Shown: positions 53,926 through 63,188 of the stretch, in pieces | Layout: every line of letters starts with the position of its first letter | Numbering within the stretch: the first letter of the stretch is position 1 | NCBI RefSeq assembly: GCF_030388665.1 | Contig: NZ_CP128846.1 | Location: forward strand, 8,094,001-8,158,000 | Direction of reading: 5' to 3' | Source: Streptomyces flavofungini | GTDB lineage: Bacteria > Actinomycetota > Actinomycetes > Streptomycetales > Streptomycetaceae | DNA: 64,000 nucleotides | Notes under the pieces: model-generated | Database searches by the model: none | Told to the model about the DNA's origin: nothing | The model's input: only the letters and a program-made list of their open reading frames with translations | Made by a program: the position numbers and the translations under genes

Positions 53926-54594
53926 ATGGACGCTCAACTGGTCGCCTTCACCGGCGTCGCCGCGGGCATGGTCGCCATGCCCGGCGCCGACTTCACCGTC
54001 GTCGTACGCAACGCGCTCGCCTCCCGCCGCGCCGGAGTGCTGTGCGCGTTCGGCATCGCGGCGGGGCTCCTGGTGCACACGGCGCTCGCCGTCGCGGGCG
54101 TCGCCGCCGTGCTCGCGGCCGTGCCCGCGCTGTTCCGCGCGCTGCAGGTGGTGGGCGGCTGCTACGTGCTGTACCTGGGGGTGCGGGCGCTGCGGTCGGC
54201 GGTGCGGTGGGAGACGCGGCCGGGCGCGCCGGGGGCGGACCCGGTGGCGGAGCGGCGGGTGGGGGAGGAGGCGCGGGCCGTGGCCGGTGGGCGCGGAGGC
54301 GGCCTGCGCGAGGGCTTCCTCACGAACGCACTCAACCCCAAGGCGTCCCTGACGTTCCTGAGCGTGCTGCCTCAGTTCGTGCCCGCGGGAAGCCCCGCGA
54401 TGCCGCGCACGTTGCTGCTCGCCACGATCGTCGTGGCCTTCGCGCTGCTGTGGTTCCCGGCTGTCGCGCTGCTCGTGGACCGGCTCGGCCGCTGGCTGCG
54501 GGAGCCCCGGGCGGCCAGGGCGATCGAGGGCGGCACCGGAGCGGCGCTCACGGCGCTGGGCCTGGCGCTCCTCGCGGAACCGCTGTTCACGTAG
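53926..54594 (+). CDS. LysE/RhtB family amino-acid exporter
   Basis: 222 residues, six helices. LVAFTGVAAGMVAMPGADFT (P-G-P/A family start), VVRNALASRRAGVLCAFGIA, then a loop rich in Arg/Gly. GFLTNALNPKASLTFLSVLP is the conserved N-P-K-x-x-x-F motif, and AALTALGLALLAEP is the end. Exports amino acids or homoserine lactone-like compounds. ATG 53926 is chosen; a GTG at 53917 would add three residues. Its last 8 bp overlap the convergent DUF6328 gene. Confidence 0.92.
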   Translation: MDAQLVAFTGVAAGMVAMPGADFTVVVRNALASRRAGVLCAFGIAAGLLVHTALAVAGVAAVLAAVPALFRALQVVGGCYVLYLGVRALRSAVRWETRPGAPGADPVAERRVGEEARAVAGGRGGGLREGFLTNALNPKASLTFLSVLPQFVPAGSPAMPRTLLLATIVVAFALLWFPAVALLVDRLGRWLREPRAARAIEGGTGAALTALGLALLAEPLFT

Positions 54595-55147
54595 CCCGAC
54601 CGGAAGGGCCGTCTTGTCGCTGTCGCCGCGCGACCGTCCAGGGCAGCAGCCCCCACAGGCCACCGCACACCAGCAGCGTGGCCGCGGCGGCGAGGCAGGC
54701 GCCGGTGCGGCTCGCCGCCACGTCCACGACGAGCAGGACCGAACCGGTGAAGGCGAGCACCAGGACGGCGAGTCCGGCCCCGGCGAGCCGGGACGACACC
54801 TTGACGATGACCGGTTTCGCGCCGCGCTGGAACAGCCCCCGGTGCAACGCGGCGGGCGCGGTGAACAGCGCGGCCGCGAGAACGGCGAGCAGCAGCGTGG
54901 TCACGTAGGTGGCGCGCTGGAGGGAGTCGAGCGAGGCGAATCGGGGGGTGAAGGCGAGCGTCAGCAGAAACGCGAAGAGAAGCTGCACGCCGGTCTGAGT
55001 GACCCTCAGCTCCTGCAGGATCTCGACGAAGTTGCGGTCGGCGCGTTCCAGCGGGGTCTCGTTGCGGCCGTTGTGGAGGCCCGGACCGGGGTCGTGCGCG
55101 GCGGAGCCCGCTGACCGGGGGGTGTCGCCGGGGATGTTTTCGGACAT
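54587..55147 (-). CDS. DUF6328 family membrane protein
   Basis: 186 residues. A polar N-terminus (about 55) leads into ELRVTQTGVQLLFAFLLTLA, then QRATYVTTLLLAVLAAALFT, AGLAVLVLAFTGSVLLVVDV and AAATLLVCGGLWGLLPWTVA: four membrane helices. The R-V-x-Q-T-G-x-Q-L-L-F-A-F block is what I know from DUF6328. No function is known. It is not linked to neighbours by overlap on the same strand. Confidence 0.78.
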   Translation of the reverse strand: MSENIPGDTPRSAGSAAHDPGPGLHNGRNETPLERADRNFVEILQELRVTQTGVQLLFAFLLTLAFTPRFASLDSLQRATYVTTLLLAVLAAALFTAPAALHRGLFQRGAKPVIVKVSSRLAGAGLAVLVLAFTGSVLLVVDVAASRTGACLAAAATLLVCGGLWGLLPWTVARRQRQDGPSGRAT

Positions 55148-55250
55148 GTCCTACGGGTATCCCGAGCCGACGCGAACCAGTCCTCGCGTCGTCCGGGCCA
55201 CGCCCGGACGGCGGTGCCTGCCCGAAGGCACCGCCCTCCCGGCACTCGGG

Positions 55251-55724
55251 TCAGCGGACCCGGCCGTACCAGACGCTGTTCGACCAGATCTTCTCCAGAC
55301 GCACCACCGTGCCCCGCTTCGGGGCGTGCCAGATCTTGTTCTTGCCGGCGTAGATGCCGACGTGGTAGACGTTCCGGCCGGAGTGGAAGAACACCAGGTC
55401 GCCGCGGGTGCGGTTGGCCTTGGAGACATGGCGGGTCTTGTTGTACTGCTGCGCGGCGGTTCGCGGCAGCTTCTTGCCCACGCGCTTGTACGAGTAGAGC
55501 GTGAGGCCCGAGCAGTCGAACCGGTGCGGCCCCACGGCCCCGTAGCCGTACGGGGAGCCCTTCTTGGAAGCCGCGATCTTGAGCGCCTTCGTCCCGTGTG
55601 TGGCGGCCTCGGCCTCGGAGACGAGTCCGGGGGCCACGATGGTGCCGCCCACGGCGGCGAGCGTGAGAGCCGAAGCCGTACCGGCCCTCGTCAGCAACGA
55701 CGGAACACGATTCAGCGCAGTCAT
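55251..55724 (-). CDS. secreted NlpC/P60 (C40) peptidoglycan hydrolase
   Basis: 157 residues. A signal peptide (LTRAGTASALTLAAVGGTIV, cleavage near SEAEA-ATHG) is followed by a minimal NlpC/P60 domain. Catalytic Cys lies in HRFDCSGLTLYSYKRVGK near 78, His in VYHVGIYAGKNKIWHAPK near 125, and the third polar His at WHAP. It cleaves D-Glu-mDAP peptide bonds in cell-wall peptides. A c-di-AMP riboswitch precedes it, as for Rpf and other wall hydrolases in Streptomyces. ATG 55722-55724. Confidence 0.93.
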   Translation of the reverse strand: MTALNRVPSLLTRAGTASALTLAAVGGTIVAPGLVSEAEAATHGTKALKIAASKKGSPYGYGAVGPHRFDCSGLTLYSYKRVGKKLPRTAAQQYNKTRHVSKANRTRGDLVFFHSGRNVYHVGIYAGKNKIWHAPKRGTVVRLEKIWSNSVWYGRVR

Positions 55725-55744
55725 GCGCAACCCTTCGTCAGCCG

Positions 55745-55930
55745 CCTGTGAAGGATGACCTGTCGGGTTCGGGCAGGCGAAGATGCCCGGTCGCGTCGCG
55801 ACTTCACCCCAAGGGCCGGCCGGTCTCCCGGACGGCCCGCCTTGCTGGGTCCTCCACTCCTGCCGATGCACAGATGTCGACCGGTCATCCGGGTGGCGGC
55901 AGGACTCGGCGTCCGCCCGGACCGCCCCGC
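55745..55930 (-). promoter_or_regulatory. ydaO/yuaA-type c-di-AMP riboswitch
   Basis: Read on the minus strand, the leader contains GCCGAGTCCTGCCGCCACCC, GGCAGGAGTGGAGGACCCA, a GGCCGTCCGGGAGACCGGCC hairpin, CTTGGGGTGAAGTCGCG, then GCATCTTCGCCTGCCCGAAC. This order matches the actinobacterial ydaO riboswitch as I know it, which turns off expression on c-di-AMP binding. Boundaries are approximate. It begins about 205 nt and ends about 20 nt before the NlpC/P60 start. Confidence 0.85.
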
Positions 55931-56024
55931 CGCTTGTGGCGGGGGCTTGTCGTCGGAAGGGATCTTCACCCGAGAGTGGCGAAAAAACCGAGCCGAAACG
56001 GCCGTATGTGAGGCTCCTCACGAC

Positions 56025-56470
56025 TGAACCGTTCGGGTGGACAGAGCCCGAAAGGGGCCTGGGTCACAGTCGGAGACGATTGCCCGAACAGCGCTGGAAG
56101 GTCCGGTTCCGGCTGCCGCGTAAGGGAGTTGTGCAACTTCAGGGGCACGTGCGTGCGAGTGTTTCCTACGCTGAAAGAGCTACCACCTCTGGTCGCATCC
56201 CGCTGCGGGGCCGGAAGTGGCACGATGTCGTCCGCTCCGTCCGCACCCTCAATGGGCGGACGGCGCGGGCGCGCTGCGGCCGGGGCGCTCCGACGGGTGT
56301 CCGGCGCGACGGCGCACCTCGGGTGCGGGGCGCGAGGGAGACGGGGCGGCGCGGTGCGGGACTGCGGGGGGCCGGGCCGACTCTGCCTCGGCGGGCCCCG
56401 TCAACTCCTAGCAGAAACGCTTGGCCGACTCGCCGTTCACGGGCGTGCTCGTCTCCTCCTCCGGGCGGGC
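56025..56470. other. gene-free stretch upstream of the riboswitch transcript
   Basis: No supported gene. GC drops around 56130-56190 (TGAAAGAGCTACCACCTCTG), which suggests a promoter or leader. The remainder is GC-rich with frames that look like noise. An imperfect GGGGCC/GGCCCC hairpin at 56367-56399 may end the minus-strand clpP unit. Confidence 0.4.
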
Positions 56471-56474
56471 GCGG

Positions 56475-56804
56475 TCACCCGCCCGTCGGCGGCGCCTCCT
56501 CGCCGACCGGGGGCGGCGGCACGGCCACGCGCGCGGCCCGTCGCTCGCCGTCCAGCGTGCGCAACGCCCGCGCCAGCGTCGCCGAGTGGACCTCCGTCTC
56601 GCCCCGCTGGTGCATCAGGGTCAGGGCGTCGCGCAGCTCCACCGCCCTGCTGACGAGGGCTTGTGCGGCGCGCAGGCCGCCGTACGTGTGCTCCGCGCGC
56701 GCCGGATTGACGCGGCCGACGAGGTCCACCACCGCGAGATAGGCGTCGATCAGCTCGCCCTCGGCGCGGGTCAGGGCGGGCAGCGGCGGCAGTTCGGGCA
56801 GCAC
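56475..56804 (-). CDS. hypothetical protein downstream of clpP
   Basis: 109 residues. Helical, with TRAEGELIDAYLAVVDLVGR, ARAEHTYGGLRAAQALVSRA and VELRDALTLMHQRGETEVHS, then a Pro-rich end (VPPPPVGEEAPPTGG). GTG at 56804 lies 8 bp after the clpP stop with GAGG 5 nt upstream; the frame has no better start. I do not recognise the family. Close coupling to a ClpP paralogue suggests a partner or adaptor, by inference only. Confidence 0.6.
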   Translation of the reverse strand: MLPELPPLPALTRAEGELIDAYLAVVDLVGRVNPARAEHTYGGLRAAQALVSRAVELRDALTLMHQRGETEVHSATLARALRTLDGERRAARVAVPPPPVGEEAPPTGG

Positions 56805-56811
56805 CCGGGCC

Positions 56812-57441
56812 TCACTCGGCGGCCGTCGCCGCGCCCCTGGGGCTCGGCACGACTCGGTCCACCAGGCCGAACTCCACCGCGGCCGCCGCGTCCAGGACGG
56901 TGTCGCGCTCGATGGCCGCCGCGATCCGCTCGGCGCCCTGCCCCGTGTGCCGCCCGAGCATCTCCTCCAGGAGCGCGCGGGTGCGCCGCAGTTCCTCGGC
57001 CTGGATGGCGAGGTCGGCCGGCCGGCCCCGCAACGCCTCCGCGAGCGCGGGCTGCTGGAGCACCACCCGGGCGCCGGGCAGGATGGACCGCTTCCCCGGC
57101 GTGCCCGCGGCGAGCAGCACGGCGGCGGCGGACGCGGCCTGGCCGAGGCAGACGGTCTCCACGTCGCAGGTCGTGTACCGCAGGGTGTCGTAGATCGCCG
57201 TGGCCGCGCTGAAGGAGCCGCCGGGCGAGTTGATGTACAGCGAGATGTCCCGGTCGGGCGCGAGGTGTTCCAGGTGCAGCAGCTGCGCCATGACGTCGTT
57301 CGCGGAGACGTCGTCGACGGGGGTGCCGAGGAAGACGATGCGCTCCTCCAGGAGCTTGGAGTACGGATCCAGCGTGCGCGGGCCCGAGCTGGTGCGCTCG
57401 GTGAACTCCGGCAGGACGTGGCGGGCGAACGGCTGCTGCAT
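56812..57441 (-). CDS. clpP: ClpP-family protease subunit lacking the catalytic histidine
   Basis: 209 residues, usual ClpP length. [40 protein letters not shown] (oxyanion Gly-Gly), and nucleophile Ser in [20 protein letters not shown] are normal. The catalytic-His block, (L/M)IHQP in active ClpP, reads [10 protein letters not shown], so His is Gln; Asp is retained in IERDTVLD. The subunit may be inactive or work only in a heteromeric ring. Divergent from a Phd-type antitoxin gene, with a palindrome between. Other clpP genes must exist elsewhere for housekeeping. Confidence 0.9.
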   Translation of the reverse strand: MQQPFARHVLPEFTERTSSGPRTLDPYSKLLEERIVFLGTPVDDVSANDVMAQLLHLEHLAPDRDISLYINSPGGSFSAATAIYDTLRYTTCDVETVCLGQAASAAAVLLAAGTPGKRSILPGARVVLQQPALAEALRGRPADLAIQAEELRRTRALLEEMLGRHTGQGAERIAAAIERDTVLDAAAAVEFGLVDRVVPSPRGAATAAE

Positions 57442-57527
57442 GGGCGTGCCTCCCGATCTGTACGGCATGCGTGCGGTCGCACGGGCATGCGCGCTGGCGC
57501 CGTCGCGAGCGACGACCTCTGTAAAAA

Positions 57528-57544
57528 ATGTACAGGACGTACAT
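57528..57544. promoter_or_regulatory. palindrome in the clpP/antitoxin divergent promoter region
   Basis: ATGTAC AGGAC GTACAT is a perfect 6-bp inverted repeat in an A/T-rich patch, 18 bp before the antitoxin ATG and 87 bp from clpP. Phd-type antitoxins bind short palindromes of this size over their own promoters. Confidence 0.6.
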
Positions 57545-57561
57545 GACGTTATGATGGGGGC

Positions 57562-57873
57562 ATGGCCTACGAGATTCCGGTGACGCAAGCCCGCGCAGAG
57601 CTCGCCGACCTGATCAACCGCGTTGTCTACGGCAGCGAACGCGTGGTCGTCACGCGTCACGGCAAGCCGCTCGTGGCCCTCGTCTCCGCCGATGACCTGC
57701 GTCGACTCGCCGAGCTCGACGAGCTCGAAGAGGCCGAGGCGGTCCGCGCCGCCGCCGGGGAGACCGTGATCAGCTCCGTGTCCTCGCTCGGCTCGTCCAC
57801 GTCCGGCGCGGGTGGCGAACACCGGCGCTTCGGCATCGCGGCGGAGCACCGCGGGCCGGACAGCATCACCTGA
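57562..57873 (+). CDS. type II toxin-antitoxin Phd/YefM family antitoxin
   Basis: 103 residues. [57 protein letters not shown] is the complete PhdYeFM_antitox domain. The C-terminus is Ser/Gly-rich and not the usual toxin-binding helix alone. No toxin follows: after 13 bp comes a terminator and then an opposite-strand gene. It may be an orphan DNA-binding regulator, most simply of the divergent clpP. Confidence 0.9.
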   Translation: MAYEIPVTQARAELADLINRVVYGSERVVVTRHGKPLVALVSADDLRRLAELDELEEAEAVRAAAGETVISSVSSLGSSTSGAGGEHRRFGIAAEHRGPDSIT

Positions 57874-57886
57874 GACACGAAGAAAG

Positions 57887-57924
57887 GCCGTGTGCCCCCG
57901 TCCGCTACGGCGGGGGCACACGGC
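57887..57924. terminator. bidirectional terminator hairpin
   Basis: GCCGTGTGCCCCCG (57887-57900) pairs perfectly with CGGGGGCACACGGC (57911-57924) across a 10-nt loop, 14 bp after the antitoxin stop and 62 bp from the convergent membrane-protein stop. Confidence 0.8.
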
Positions 57925-57985
57925 TGTCCGGGGGCGCGCCCATCTGTCACGGCCGGGGCACGCGGCATTCCGGTGCGGCGCGGCG

Positions 57986-58996
57986 TCAGCCGACCGGGGC
58001 GGGCTCGCGCACCCGGGGCGATGCCGTCGCCGGGGGAGTCTCGCGGCCGCGCCGGGCTCCGACGAGTACGGCTCCGAGGCCGAGGGTCGCCCAGACGGCG
58101 AGGGTGACGGCGGGGCCCGTGGCCGCCGCCCCGTCGAAGAACGCGGTCGAGCGCAGGAGCGAGCCGCCCGCTCCCGGCGGCAGCAACTGGCCGATGAGGC
58201 CGACCGGTTCGGGCAGCAGCTGCGGCGCCGATGTCACCCCCGAGAACGGATTGCCGAGCAGCACCATCAGGAGCGCACCCACGCCGATGCCCGCCGTTCC
58301 CAGCAGCGCTCCGAGGCCGGCCACGGTCGCGGCGACGGCGAGAGCCGACAAGCCGAGCACCCCCGCCTCCGCCCACCAGTCACCCGTGAGGACGCCGAGC
58401 CAACTGTCGGCGAGCGCGGCGGCGACGAGTCCGACGAGCGCCGAGGCCAGGACCAGCGTCCCCGCGGCGCGCGGTCCGCGCAGCCCCCGCAGCGTCACCA
58501 TCGAGCCCGCCGCGACCCCCGCGATGGCCAGCGGCAGCACGCTCGACCCCAGGGCGGCCCCGCGCGGATCGGCGGCCGGGGCGGGTACCACGTCGACCGT
58601 CGTGACCCGGGTGCCGTCCGGAGCGCCCTCCGCCACCGCCTGCTGGAGGAGTTGGGCGACGACCGGACTCGCGGCCGAAGCCGTCAGGAGCTTCGGCCCC
58701 TGGCCGGTGGCGACGACCGCGCCGTACACCGTCCGGTCCTCGATGGCGTTCCTGGCCGCCGCCTCGTCCGCGTACCGATGGATCTCGAACGCGCCCTCCC
58801 GCTGCTGAAGTTGCTTCTGCAGCGGGGCGGTGGCGTGGGCGGGGCCCGCCACGCCGAGCGGCAGATCGCGCGGGGCGTTCCTGGCCGCCGGCCAGGCGAA
58901 GGCCCACAGGGCAAGGGCCACGATGAAGGGAACCAGCAGGGCGACCGTCAGCGTGCGGCGGGCCTGCTGGGGCGCGGCAGGGGACGGCGTGGGCAT
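57986..58996 (-). CDS. membrane protein, ABC-2/YhgE-like
   Basis: 336 residues. One N-terminal helix ([20 protein letters not shown]) is followed by a roughly 120-residue extracytoplasmic region ([59 protein letters not shown]). Five C-terminal helices come next ([40 protein letters not shown] and others). The layout is that of YhgE/Pip-like or ABC-2-type permeases without an ATPase. Divergent from a TetR gene with two repeated sites between, so it is probably its target and a resistance or efflux function is inferred. Confidence 0.82.
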   Translation of the reverse strand: MPTPSPAAPQQARRTLTVALLVPFIVALALWAFAWPAARNAPRDLPLGVAGPAHATAPLQKQLQQREGAFEIHRYADEAAARNAIEDRTVYGAVVATGQGPKLLTASAASPVVAQLLQQAVAEGAPDGTRVTTVDVVPAPAADPRGAALGSSVLPLAIAGVAAGSMVTLRGLRGPRAAGTLVLASALVGLVAAALADSWLGVLTGDWWAEAGVLGLSALAVAATVAGLGALLGTAGIGVGALLMVLLGNPFSGVTSAPQLLPEPVGLIGQLLPPGAGGSLLRSTAFFDGAAATGPAVTLAVWATLGLGAVLVGARRGRETPPATASPRVREPAPVG

Positions 58997-59062
58997 GGGG
59001 TTCTCCAGAGCGAAGGGGGTGGGATCGGTGAGGGCGGTCTCTGCGGGGCTGACCTCTAAAGA

Positions 59063-59137
59063 GAAGGATCGTTCGTTTTTGCTGTGCCCCCACTGTGCGG
59101 CGACGGGTATGTGTTGTCAAGAAGGAATGTTCGTTTT
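59063..59137. promoter_or_regulatory. two copies of a TetR operator-like sequence
   Basis: GAAGGATCGTTCGTTTT (59063-59079) and GAAGGAATGTTCGTTTT (59121-59137) differ at two of 17 positions and are 58 bp apart in the 152-bp divergent gap. One lies 66 bp from the membrane-protein start, the other 11 bp from the tetR start. Confidence 0.65.
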
Positions 59138-59148
59138 ACTTTGGACGC

Positions 59149-59769
59149 ATGGCCCGCGTATCCCAGGAACACCTCGACGCCCGCCGCCGCCAGATCCTCG
59201 ACGGCGCCGCCCTCTGCTTCGCCCGCAACGGCTTCCACGCCACGTCGATGCAGGACGTGCTCAAGGAGGTGGGCCTGTCGGCGGGTGCCGTCTACCGCTA
59301 CTTCAGCGGCAAGGACGAGCTGATCCACGCCATCGTCTCCGAGGTGCTCCTCGAGATCAGGGAAGTCTTCGAGTCCGCGGCCGGGCAGACGCCGCCCCCG
59401 CCGCCGGACGTCCTGGTCGACCGCGCGCTCGGCCAGGTCCTCGACCTCAAGCCGGGCCTCGTCGAGCGCGACCGGCCGTACTTCCCGCGACTGCTCGTGC
59501 AGGTCTGGACGGAGACGCTGCGCGACGACGAGCTGCGCGCCCTCATCCAGGGCGGGTACGACGCCGTGCGGGCGGCCTGGGTCCGGATCGTCGAGGGCTA
59601 TCAGGCCGCGGGCATGATGCGCGCCGACGTGCCCGCGGACCGCGTCGCACGGACGATGATCGCCATGGCGCAGGGATTCGCGGCCCAGGTCGCCCTGTTC
59701 GACGGGGTGCCGACGGACGCGCTGAGGGACGGCGTGCGCGGGCTGATGAGCATGGGTGAGCCCGCGTGA
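59149..59769 (+). CDS. TetR family transcriptional regulator
   Basis: 206 residues. HTH about 10-55 (RRRQILDGAALCFARNGFHA, TSMQDVLKEVGLSAGAVYRY, FSGKDELIHAIV). The C-terminal ligand domain carries a PPPPP stretch near 85. It should repress itself and the divergent membrane-protein gene through the duplicated site upstream. ATG 59149 is preferred over an earlier in-frame GTG/ATG because the second operator copy occupies that region. Confidence 0.92.
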   Translation: MARVSQEHLDARRRQILDGAALCFARNGFHATSMQDVLKEVGLSAGAVYRYFSGKDELIHAIVSEVLLEIREVFESAAGQTPPPPPDVLVDRALGQVLDLKPGLVERDRPYFPRLLVQVWTETLRDDELRALIQGGYDAVRAAWVRIVEGYQAAGMMRADVPADRVARTMIAMAQGFAAQVALFDGVPTDALRDGVRGLMSMGEPA

Positions 59770-60006
59770 GGAGCGGACCCCCGCCCGAGTATGGGGCAGT
59801 CCTGCTGGCGGTCATGGCTCGGTCAAGGTCTGGTTAACCTCACTGAAACTCCGTCCAACTAGCCTGCCGTGCCACGCCACCTGGGGATCGCGTACGCCAA
59901 GGTGTACCTCGGCGCGCTCTTCGCTGTGCGCTACATCTTTTCCCGTCGCGGTGGCCGCGGCAGCCGGACCCCGCACGGTTCGGAGCAAGGACGATGAGGT
60001 GGGGAC

Positions 60007-60309
60007 GTGCGACTGACACCGCACGAGCAGGAGAGGCTGCTCATCCATGTGGCTGCCGACGTGGCCGAGAAGCGCCGGGCGCGCGGCCTCAGGCTCAACC
60101 ATCCCGAGGCGATCGCGCTCATCACGTCGCACATCCTCGAAGGCGCCCGCGACGGCCGCAGCGTCGCCGATCTGATGACGTCGGGCCGCAAGGTGCTGAC
60201 GCGCGACGACGTCATGGACGGCATCCCCGAGATGATCCACGACGTACAGGTCGAGGCGACGTTCCCGGACGGCACGAAGCTCGTCACCGTCCACGACCCC
60301 ATCGTCTGA
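60007..60309 (+). CDS. ureA: urease subunit gamma
   Basis: 100 residues, full length. [60 protein letters not shown] and [18 protein letters not shown] [20 protein letters not shown] match UreA throughout. It forms the structural base of the (UreABC)3 nickel enzyme. GTG start with GAGGTGGGGA upstream. The 237 bp before it (59770-60006) holds no gene; GGTTAACCTCACTGAAAC there may be part of a promoter. Confidence 0.97.
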   Translation: MRLTPHEQERLLIHVAADVAEKRRARGLRLNHPEAIALITSHILEGARDGRSVADLMTSGRKVLTRDDVMDGIPEMIHDVQVEATFPDGTKLVTVHDPIV

Positions 60310-60324
60310 CGGGGCGTGGGACGT

Positions 60325-60693
60325 ATGCCATCAGCAGACAGCGCGGGCGCGTTCGACGGCGTGGGCCCTAAGGGCCCCGGCCTGGTCCCCGGCGAGATCC
60401 TCTTCGCCGAAGGGTCCATCGCCTTCAACGAGGGCCGCCCCACCACCCGCCTCACCGTCCTCAACGCCGCCGACCGCCCCGTACAGGTCGGCTCCCACTA
60501 CCACTTCGCCGAGGCCAACCCCGGCCTGGAGTTCGACCGTTCCGCCGCGCGCGGCCTGCGGCTGAACATCGCCGCGGGCACCGCCGTGCGGTTCGAGCCC
60601 GGCATTCCCGTCGACGTGACGCTGGTGCCCCTCGCGGGCGCCCGCGTCGTGCCCGGCCTGCGCGGCGAGACCGGAGGTGCTCTCGATGACTGA
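60325..60693 (+). CDS. ureB: urease subunit beta
   Basis: 122 residues. [60 protein letters not shown] and [10 protein letters not shown] are diagnostic of UreB. It sits 15 bp after ureA and overlaps ureC by 8 bp. ATG 60325 is used; a GTG at 60316 would add three residues. Confidence 0.96.
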   Translation: MPSADSAGAFDGVGPKGPGLVPGEILFAEGSIAFNEGRPTTRLTVLNAADRPVQVGSHYHFAEANPGLEFDRSAARGLRLNIAAGTAVRFEPGIPVDVTLVPLAGARVVPGLRGETGGALDD

Positions 60694-62407
60694 GCTGTCC
60701 CGCGCCGCGTACGCCGACCTGTTCGGCCCGACGACCGGTGACCGGATCCGGCTCGCCGACACCGGGCTGCTCGTGGAGATCGAGGAGGACCGCTCCGGCG
60801 GTCCCGGGCGCTCCGGCGACGAGGCCGTGTTCGGCGGCGGCAAGGTCATCCGCGAGTCGATGGGCCAGTCCCGTACGACCCGCGCCGAAGGGGCCCCCGA
60901 CACCGTCGTCACCGGCGCCGTGATCATCGACCACTGGGGTGTGGTCAAGGCCGACGTGGGCATCCGCGACGGCCGGATCACCGGCATCGGCAAGGCCGGG
61001 AACCCGGACACGATGGACGGCGTCCACCCCGATCTCGTCATCGGCCCCGAGACCGAGATCCTGTCGGGCAACGGAAAGATCCTCACCGCGGGCGGCATCG
61101 ACACGCACATCCACTTCATCTCGCCCACGATCGTGGACGAGGCCCTGGCCTCCGGCGTCACCACGCTCATAGGCGGCGGCACCGGTCCCGCCGAGGGCAG
61201 CAAGGCCACCACCATCACCCCCGGCGCCTGGCACCTGGCCCGGATGTTCGCCGCCCTGGAGAACGCCCCGGTCAACATCGGCTTCCTGGGCAAGGGCAAC
61301 ACCACGTCCGCCGAGTCGATGCGCGCCCAACTCCGCGCGGGTGCCGTCAGCTTCAAGATCCACGAGGACTGGGGCGCGACCCCCGCCGTGATCGACGCCT
61401 GTCTGAACGTGTGCGAGGACACCGGCGCCCAGCTCGCCGTCCACACCGACACGCTCAACGAGGCGGGCTTCGTCGACGCCACCTTCGCGGCCGTCGCCGG
61501 ACGCACGCTGCACGCCTTCCACGTGGAGGGCGCGGGCGGCGGCCACGCACCCGACATGATCACGGCGGTCTCGCTGCCCAACATGCTGCCGAGCTCCACC
61601 AACCCGACGCGGCCGCACACCGTCAACACCGTCGAGGAGCACCTCGACATGCTGATGGTCTGCCACCACCTGAACCCGGCCGTGCCGGAGGACCTGGCCT
61701 TCGCCGAGTCCCGCATCCGCCCGACCACCATCGGCGCGGAGGACATCCTCCACGACCTCGGCGCCATCTCCATCATGTCCTCCGACTCCCAGGCCATGGG
61801 CCGTGTCGGCGAGGTCGTCCTGCGCACCTGGCAGACGGCGCACGTGATGAAGCGCCGCCGCGGCCCGCTCCCCGGGGACACCCGGGCCGACAACCACCGG
61901 GCCCGGCGGTACGTCGCCAAGTACACGATCAACGCCGCCATCGCGCAGGGCATCGAGCGCGAGGTCGGCTCCGTCGAGAGCGGCAAGCTGGCCGACCTGG
62001 TCCTGTGGGAACCGGCGTTCTTCGGCGTCAAGCCCGAAGTGGTCCTGAAGGGCGGCCAGATCGCGTACGCGCAGATGGGTGACGCCAACGCCTCCATCCC
62101 GACCCCGCAACCGGTCCTTCCGCGCCCGATGTTCGGCGGCCACGGCCGGGCGCCCGCCCGTAACTCCCTGACCTTCGTCACCCAGTCCGCGCTGGACGAC
62201 GGCCTGCCCGAACGCCTCGCCCTCGAGCGGCAGTTCGTGCCGATCGCCTCCACCCGGGGCCGGACGAAGGCCGACATGCGCGAGAACGACGCCCTGCCGC
62301 GGGTCGAAGTCGCCCCCGACAGCTTCGCCGTACGCATCGACGGCGAACTCGTCGAACCCGCACCCGCCGCCGAACTGCCGCTCGCCCAGCGGTACTTCCT
62401 CTTCTGA
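60686..62407 (+). CDS. ureC: urease subunit alpha (catalytic)
   Basis: 573 residues. Nickel ligands: [12 protein letters not shown] (two His), the carbamylated Lys in [21 protein letters not shown], and [14 protein letters not shown]. The mobile-flap region is [20 protein letters not shown] (Cys and catalytic His), and the Asp ligand lies in [12 protein letters not shown]. It hydrolyses urea to ammonia and carbamate. GGAGG is 8 nt before ATG. Central gene of the ureABCFGD operon. Confidence 0.98.
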   Translation: MTELSRAAYADLFGPTTGDRIRLADTGLLVEIEEDRSGGPGRSGDEAVFGGGKVIRESMGQSRTTRAEGAPDTVVTGAVIIDHWGVVKADVGIRDGRITGIGKAGNPDTMDGVHPDLVIGPETEILSGNGKILTAGGIDTHIHFISPTIVDEALASGVTTLIGGGTGPAEGSKATTITPGAWHLARMFAALENAPVNIGFLGKGNTTSAESMRAQLRAGAVSFKIHEDWGATPAVIDACLNVCEDTGAQLAVHTDTLNEAGFVDATFAAVAGRTLHAFHVEGAGGGHAPDMITAVSLPNMLPSSTNPTRPHTVNTVEEHLDMLMVCHHLNPAVPEDLAFAESRIRPTTIGAEDILHDLGAISIMSSDSQAMGRVGEVVLRTWQTAHVMKRRRGPLPGDTRADNHRARRYVAKYTINAAIAQGIEREVGSVESGKLADLVLWEPAFFGVKPEVVLKGGQIAYAQMGDANASIPTPQPVLPRPMFGGHGRAPARNSLTFVTQSALDDGLPERLALERQFVPIASTRGRTKADMRENDALPRVEVAPDSFAVRIDGELVEPAPAAELPLAQRYFLF

Positions 62408-62421
62408 GGCGGTGACCGCAC

Positions 62422-63096
62422 ATGTCGCGGGCCGCACTCATGGTCCTGGCCGACGGCCGCTTCCCCGCCGGAGGCCACGCGCACTCCGGCGGGGCCGAGG
62501 CGGCCGTGAAGGCGGGGCGGATCACCGGGGCGAGATCCCTGGAGGACTTCTGCCGGGGCCGCCTGCACACCACCGGCGTGGTGTCGGCCGCCCTCGCCGC
62601 GGCGGCGGCGCTCGGTGTCGACATCGCCGCCCTGGACGAGGCGGCGGACGCCCGCACTCCGTCCGCGGCGCTGCGCACCACCGCCCGCAGACTCGGCCGG
62701 CAACTGCTGCGCGCCGCCCGGGTCGCCTGGCCCGCCGCCGAACTCGACGCCCTCGCCCGCGCCTTCCCCAAGGGCGCCCACCAGCCGGTCGTCCTCGGCG
62801 CGACCGCCCGGGCGGCGGGCCTCGACGGGGCCGACGCCGCGTACTGCTCCGCCTACGAGAGCGTCAGCGGTCCCGCCACCGCCGTCGTCAGGCTCCTGAG
62901 CCTCGACCCGTTCGACGCGACGGCCGTGCTGGCCCGGCTCGCCCCGGACCTGGACGCGATGGTGACGTCGGCGGAGAGCGCTGCCCGGCGGGCCGTCACC
63001 GAGGGCGTGGGGGTGCTGCCCGCGGCGTCCGCGCCGTTCCTGGAGGTGGGGGCGGAGGGGCATGCGGGGTGGGGGGTGCGGTTGTTCGCGTCGTAG
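62422..63096 (+). CDS. ureF: urease accessory protein UreF
   Basis: 224 residues. [20 protein letters not shown] opens the family (L-x-D-x-x-F/L-P-x-G-x-x-x-H/Y-S-G-G). [20 protein letters not shown] and the C-terminal [20 protein letters not shown] then [19 protein letters not shown] follow. UreF links UreD to UreG and controls the GTPase during nickel insertion. It starts 14 bp after ureC. Confidence 0.93.
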   Translation: MSRAALMVLADGRFPAGGHAHSGGAEAAVKAGRITGARSLEDFCRGRLHTTGVVSAALAAAAALGVDIAALDEAADARTPSAALRTTARRLGRQLLRAARVAWPAAELDALARAFPKGAHQPVVLGATARAAGLDGADAAYCSAYESVSGPATAVVRLLSLDPFDATAVLARLAPDLDAMVTSAESAARRAVTEGVGVLPAASAPFLEVGAEGHAGWGVRLFAS

Positions 63097-63188
63097 GGAG
63101 CTCTGCGGACGAAGGGCGCCGCCGATCGGCCTGTGGCCCACCCACCGATCACCGACCACCGACCCAAGGACCCAAGGAGCGAAGCGAC

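Noticed and set aside
56129..56653. Plus-strand open frame before the clpP unit.
   Set aside because: Its start region has promoter-like composition, but the translation is unstructured and its 3' half is antisense to the small clpP-linked gene.
60331..63159. Very long minus-strand open frame opposite ureB, ureC and ureF.
   Set aside because: Shadow of the urease operon; low-complexity translation and no start context.
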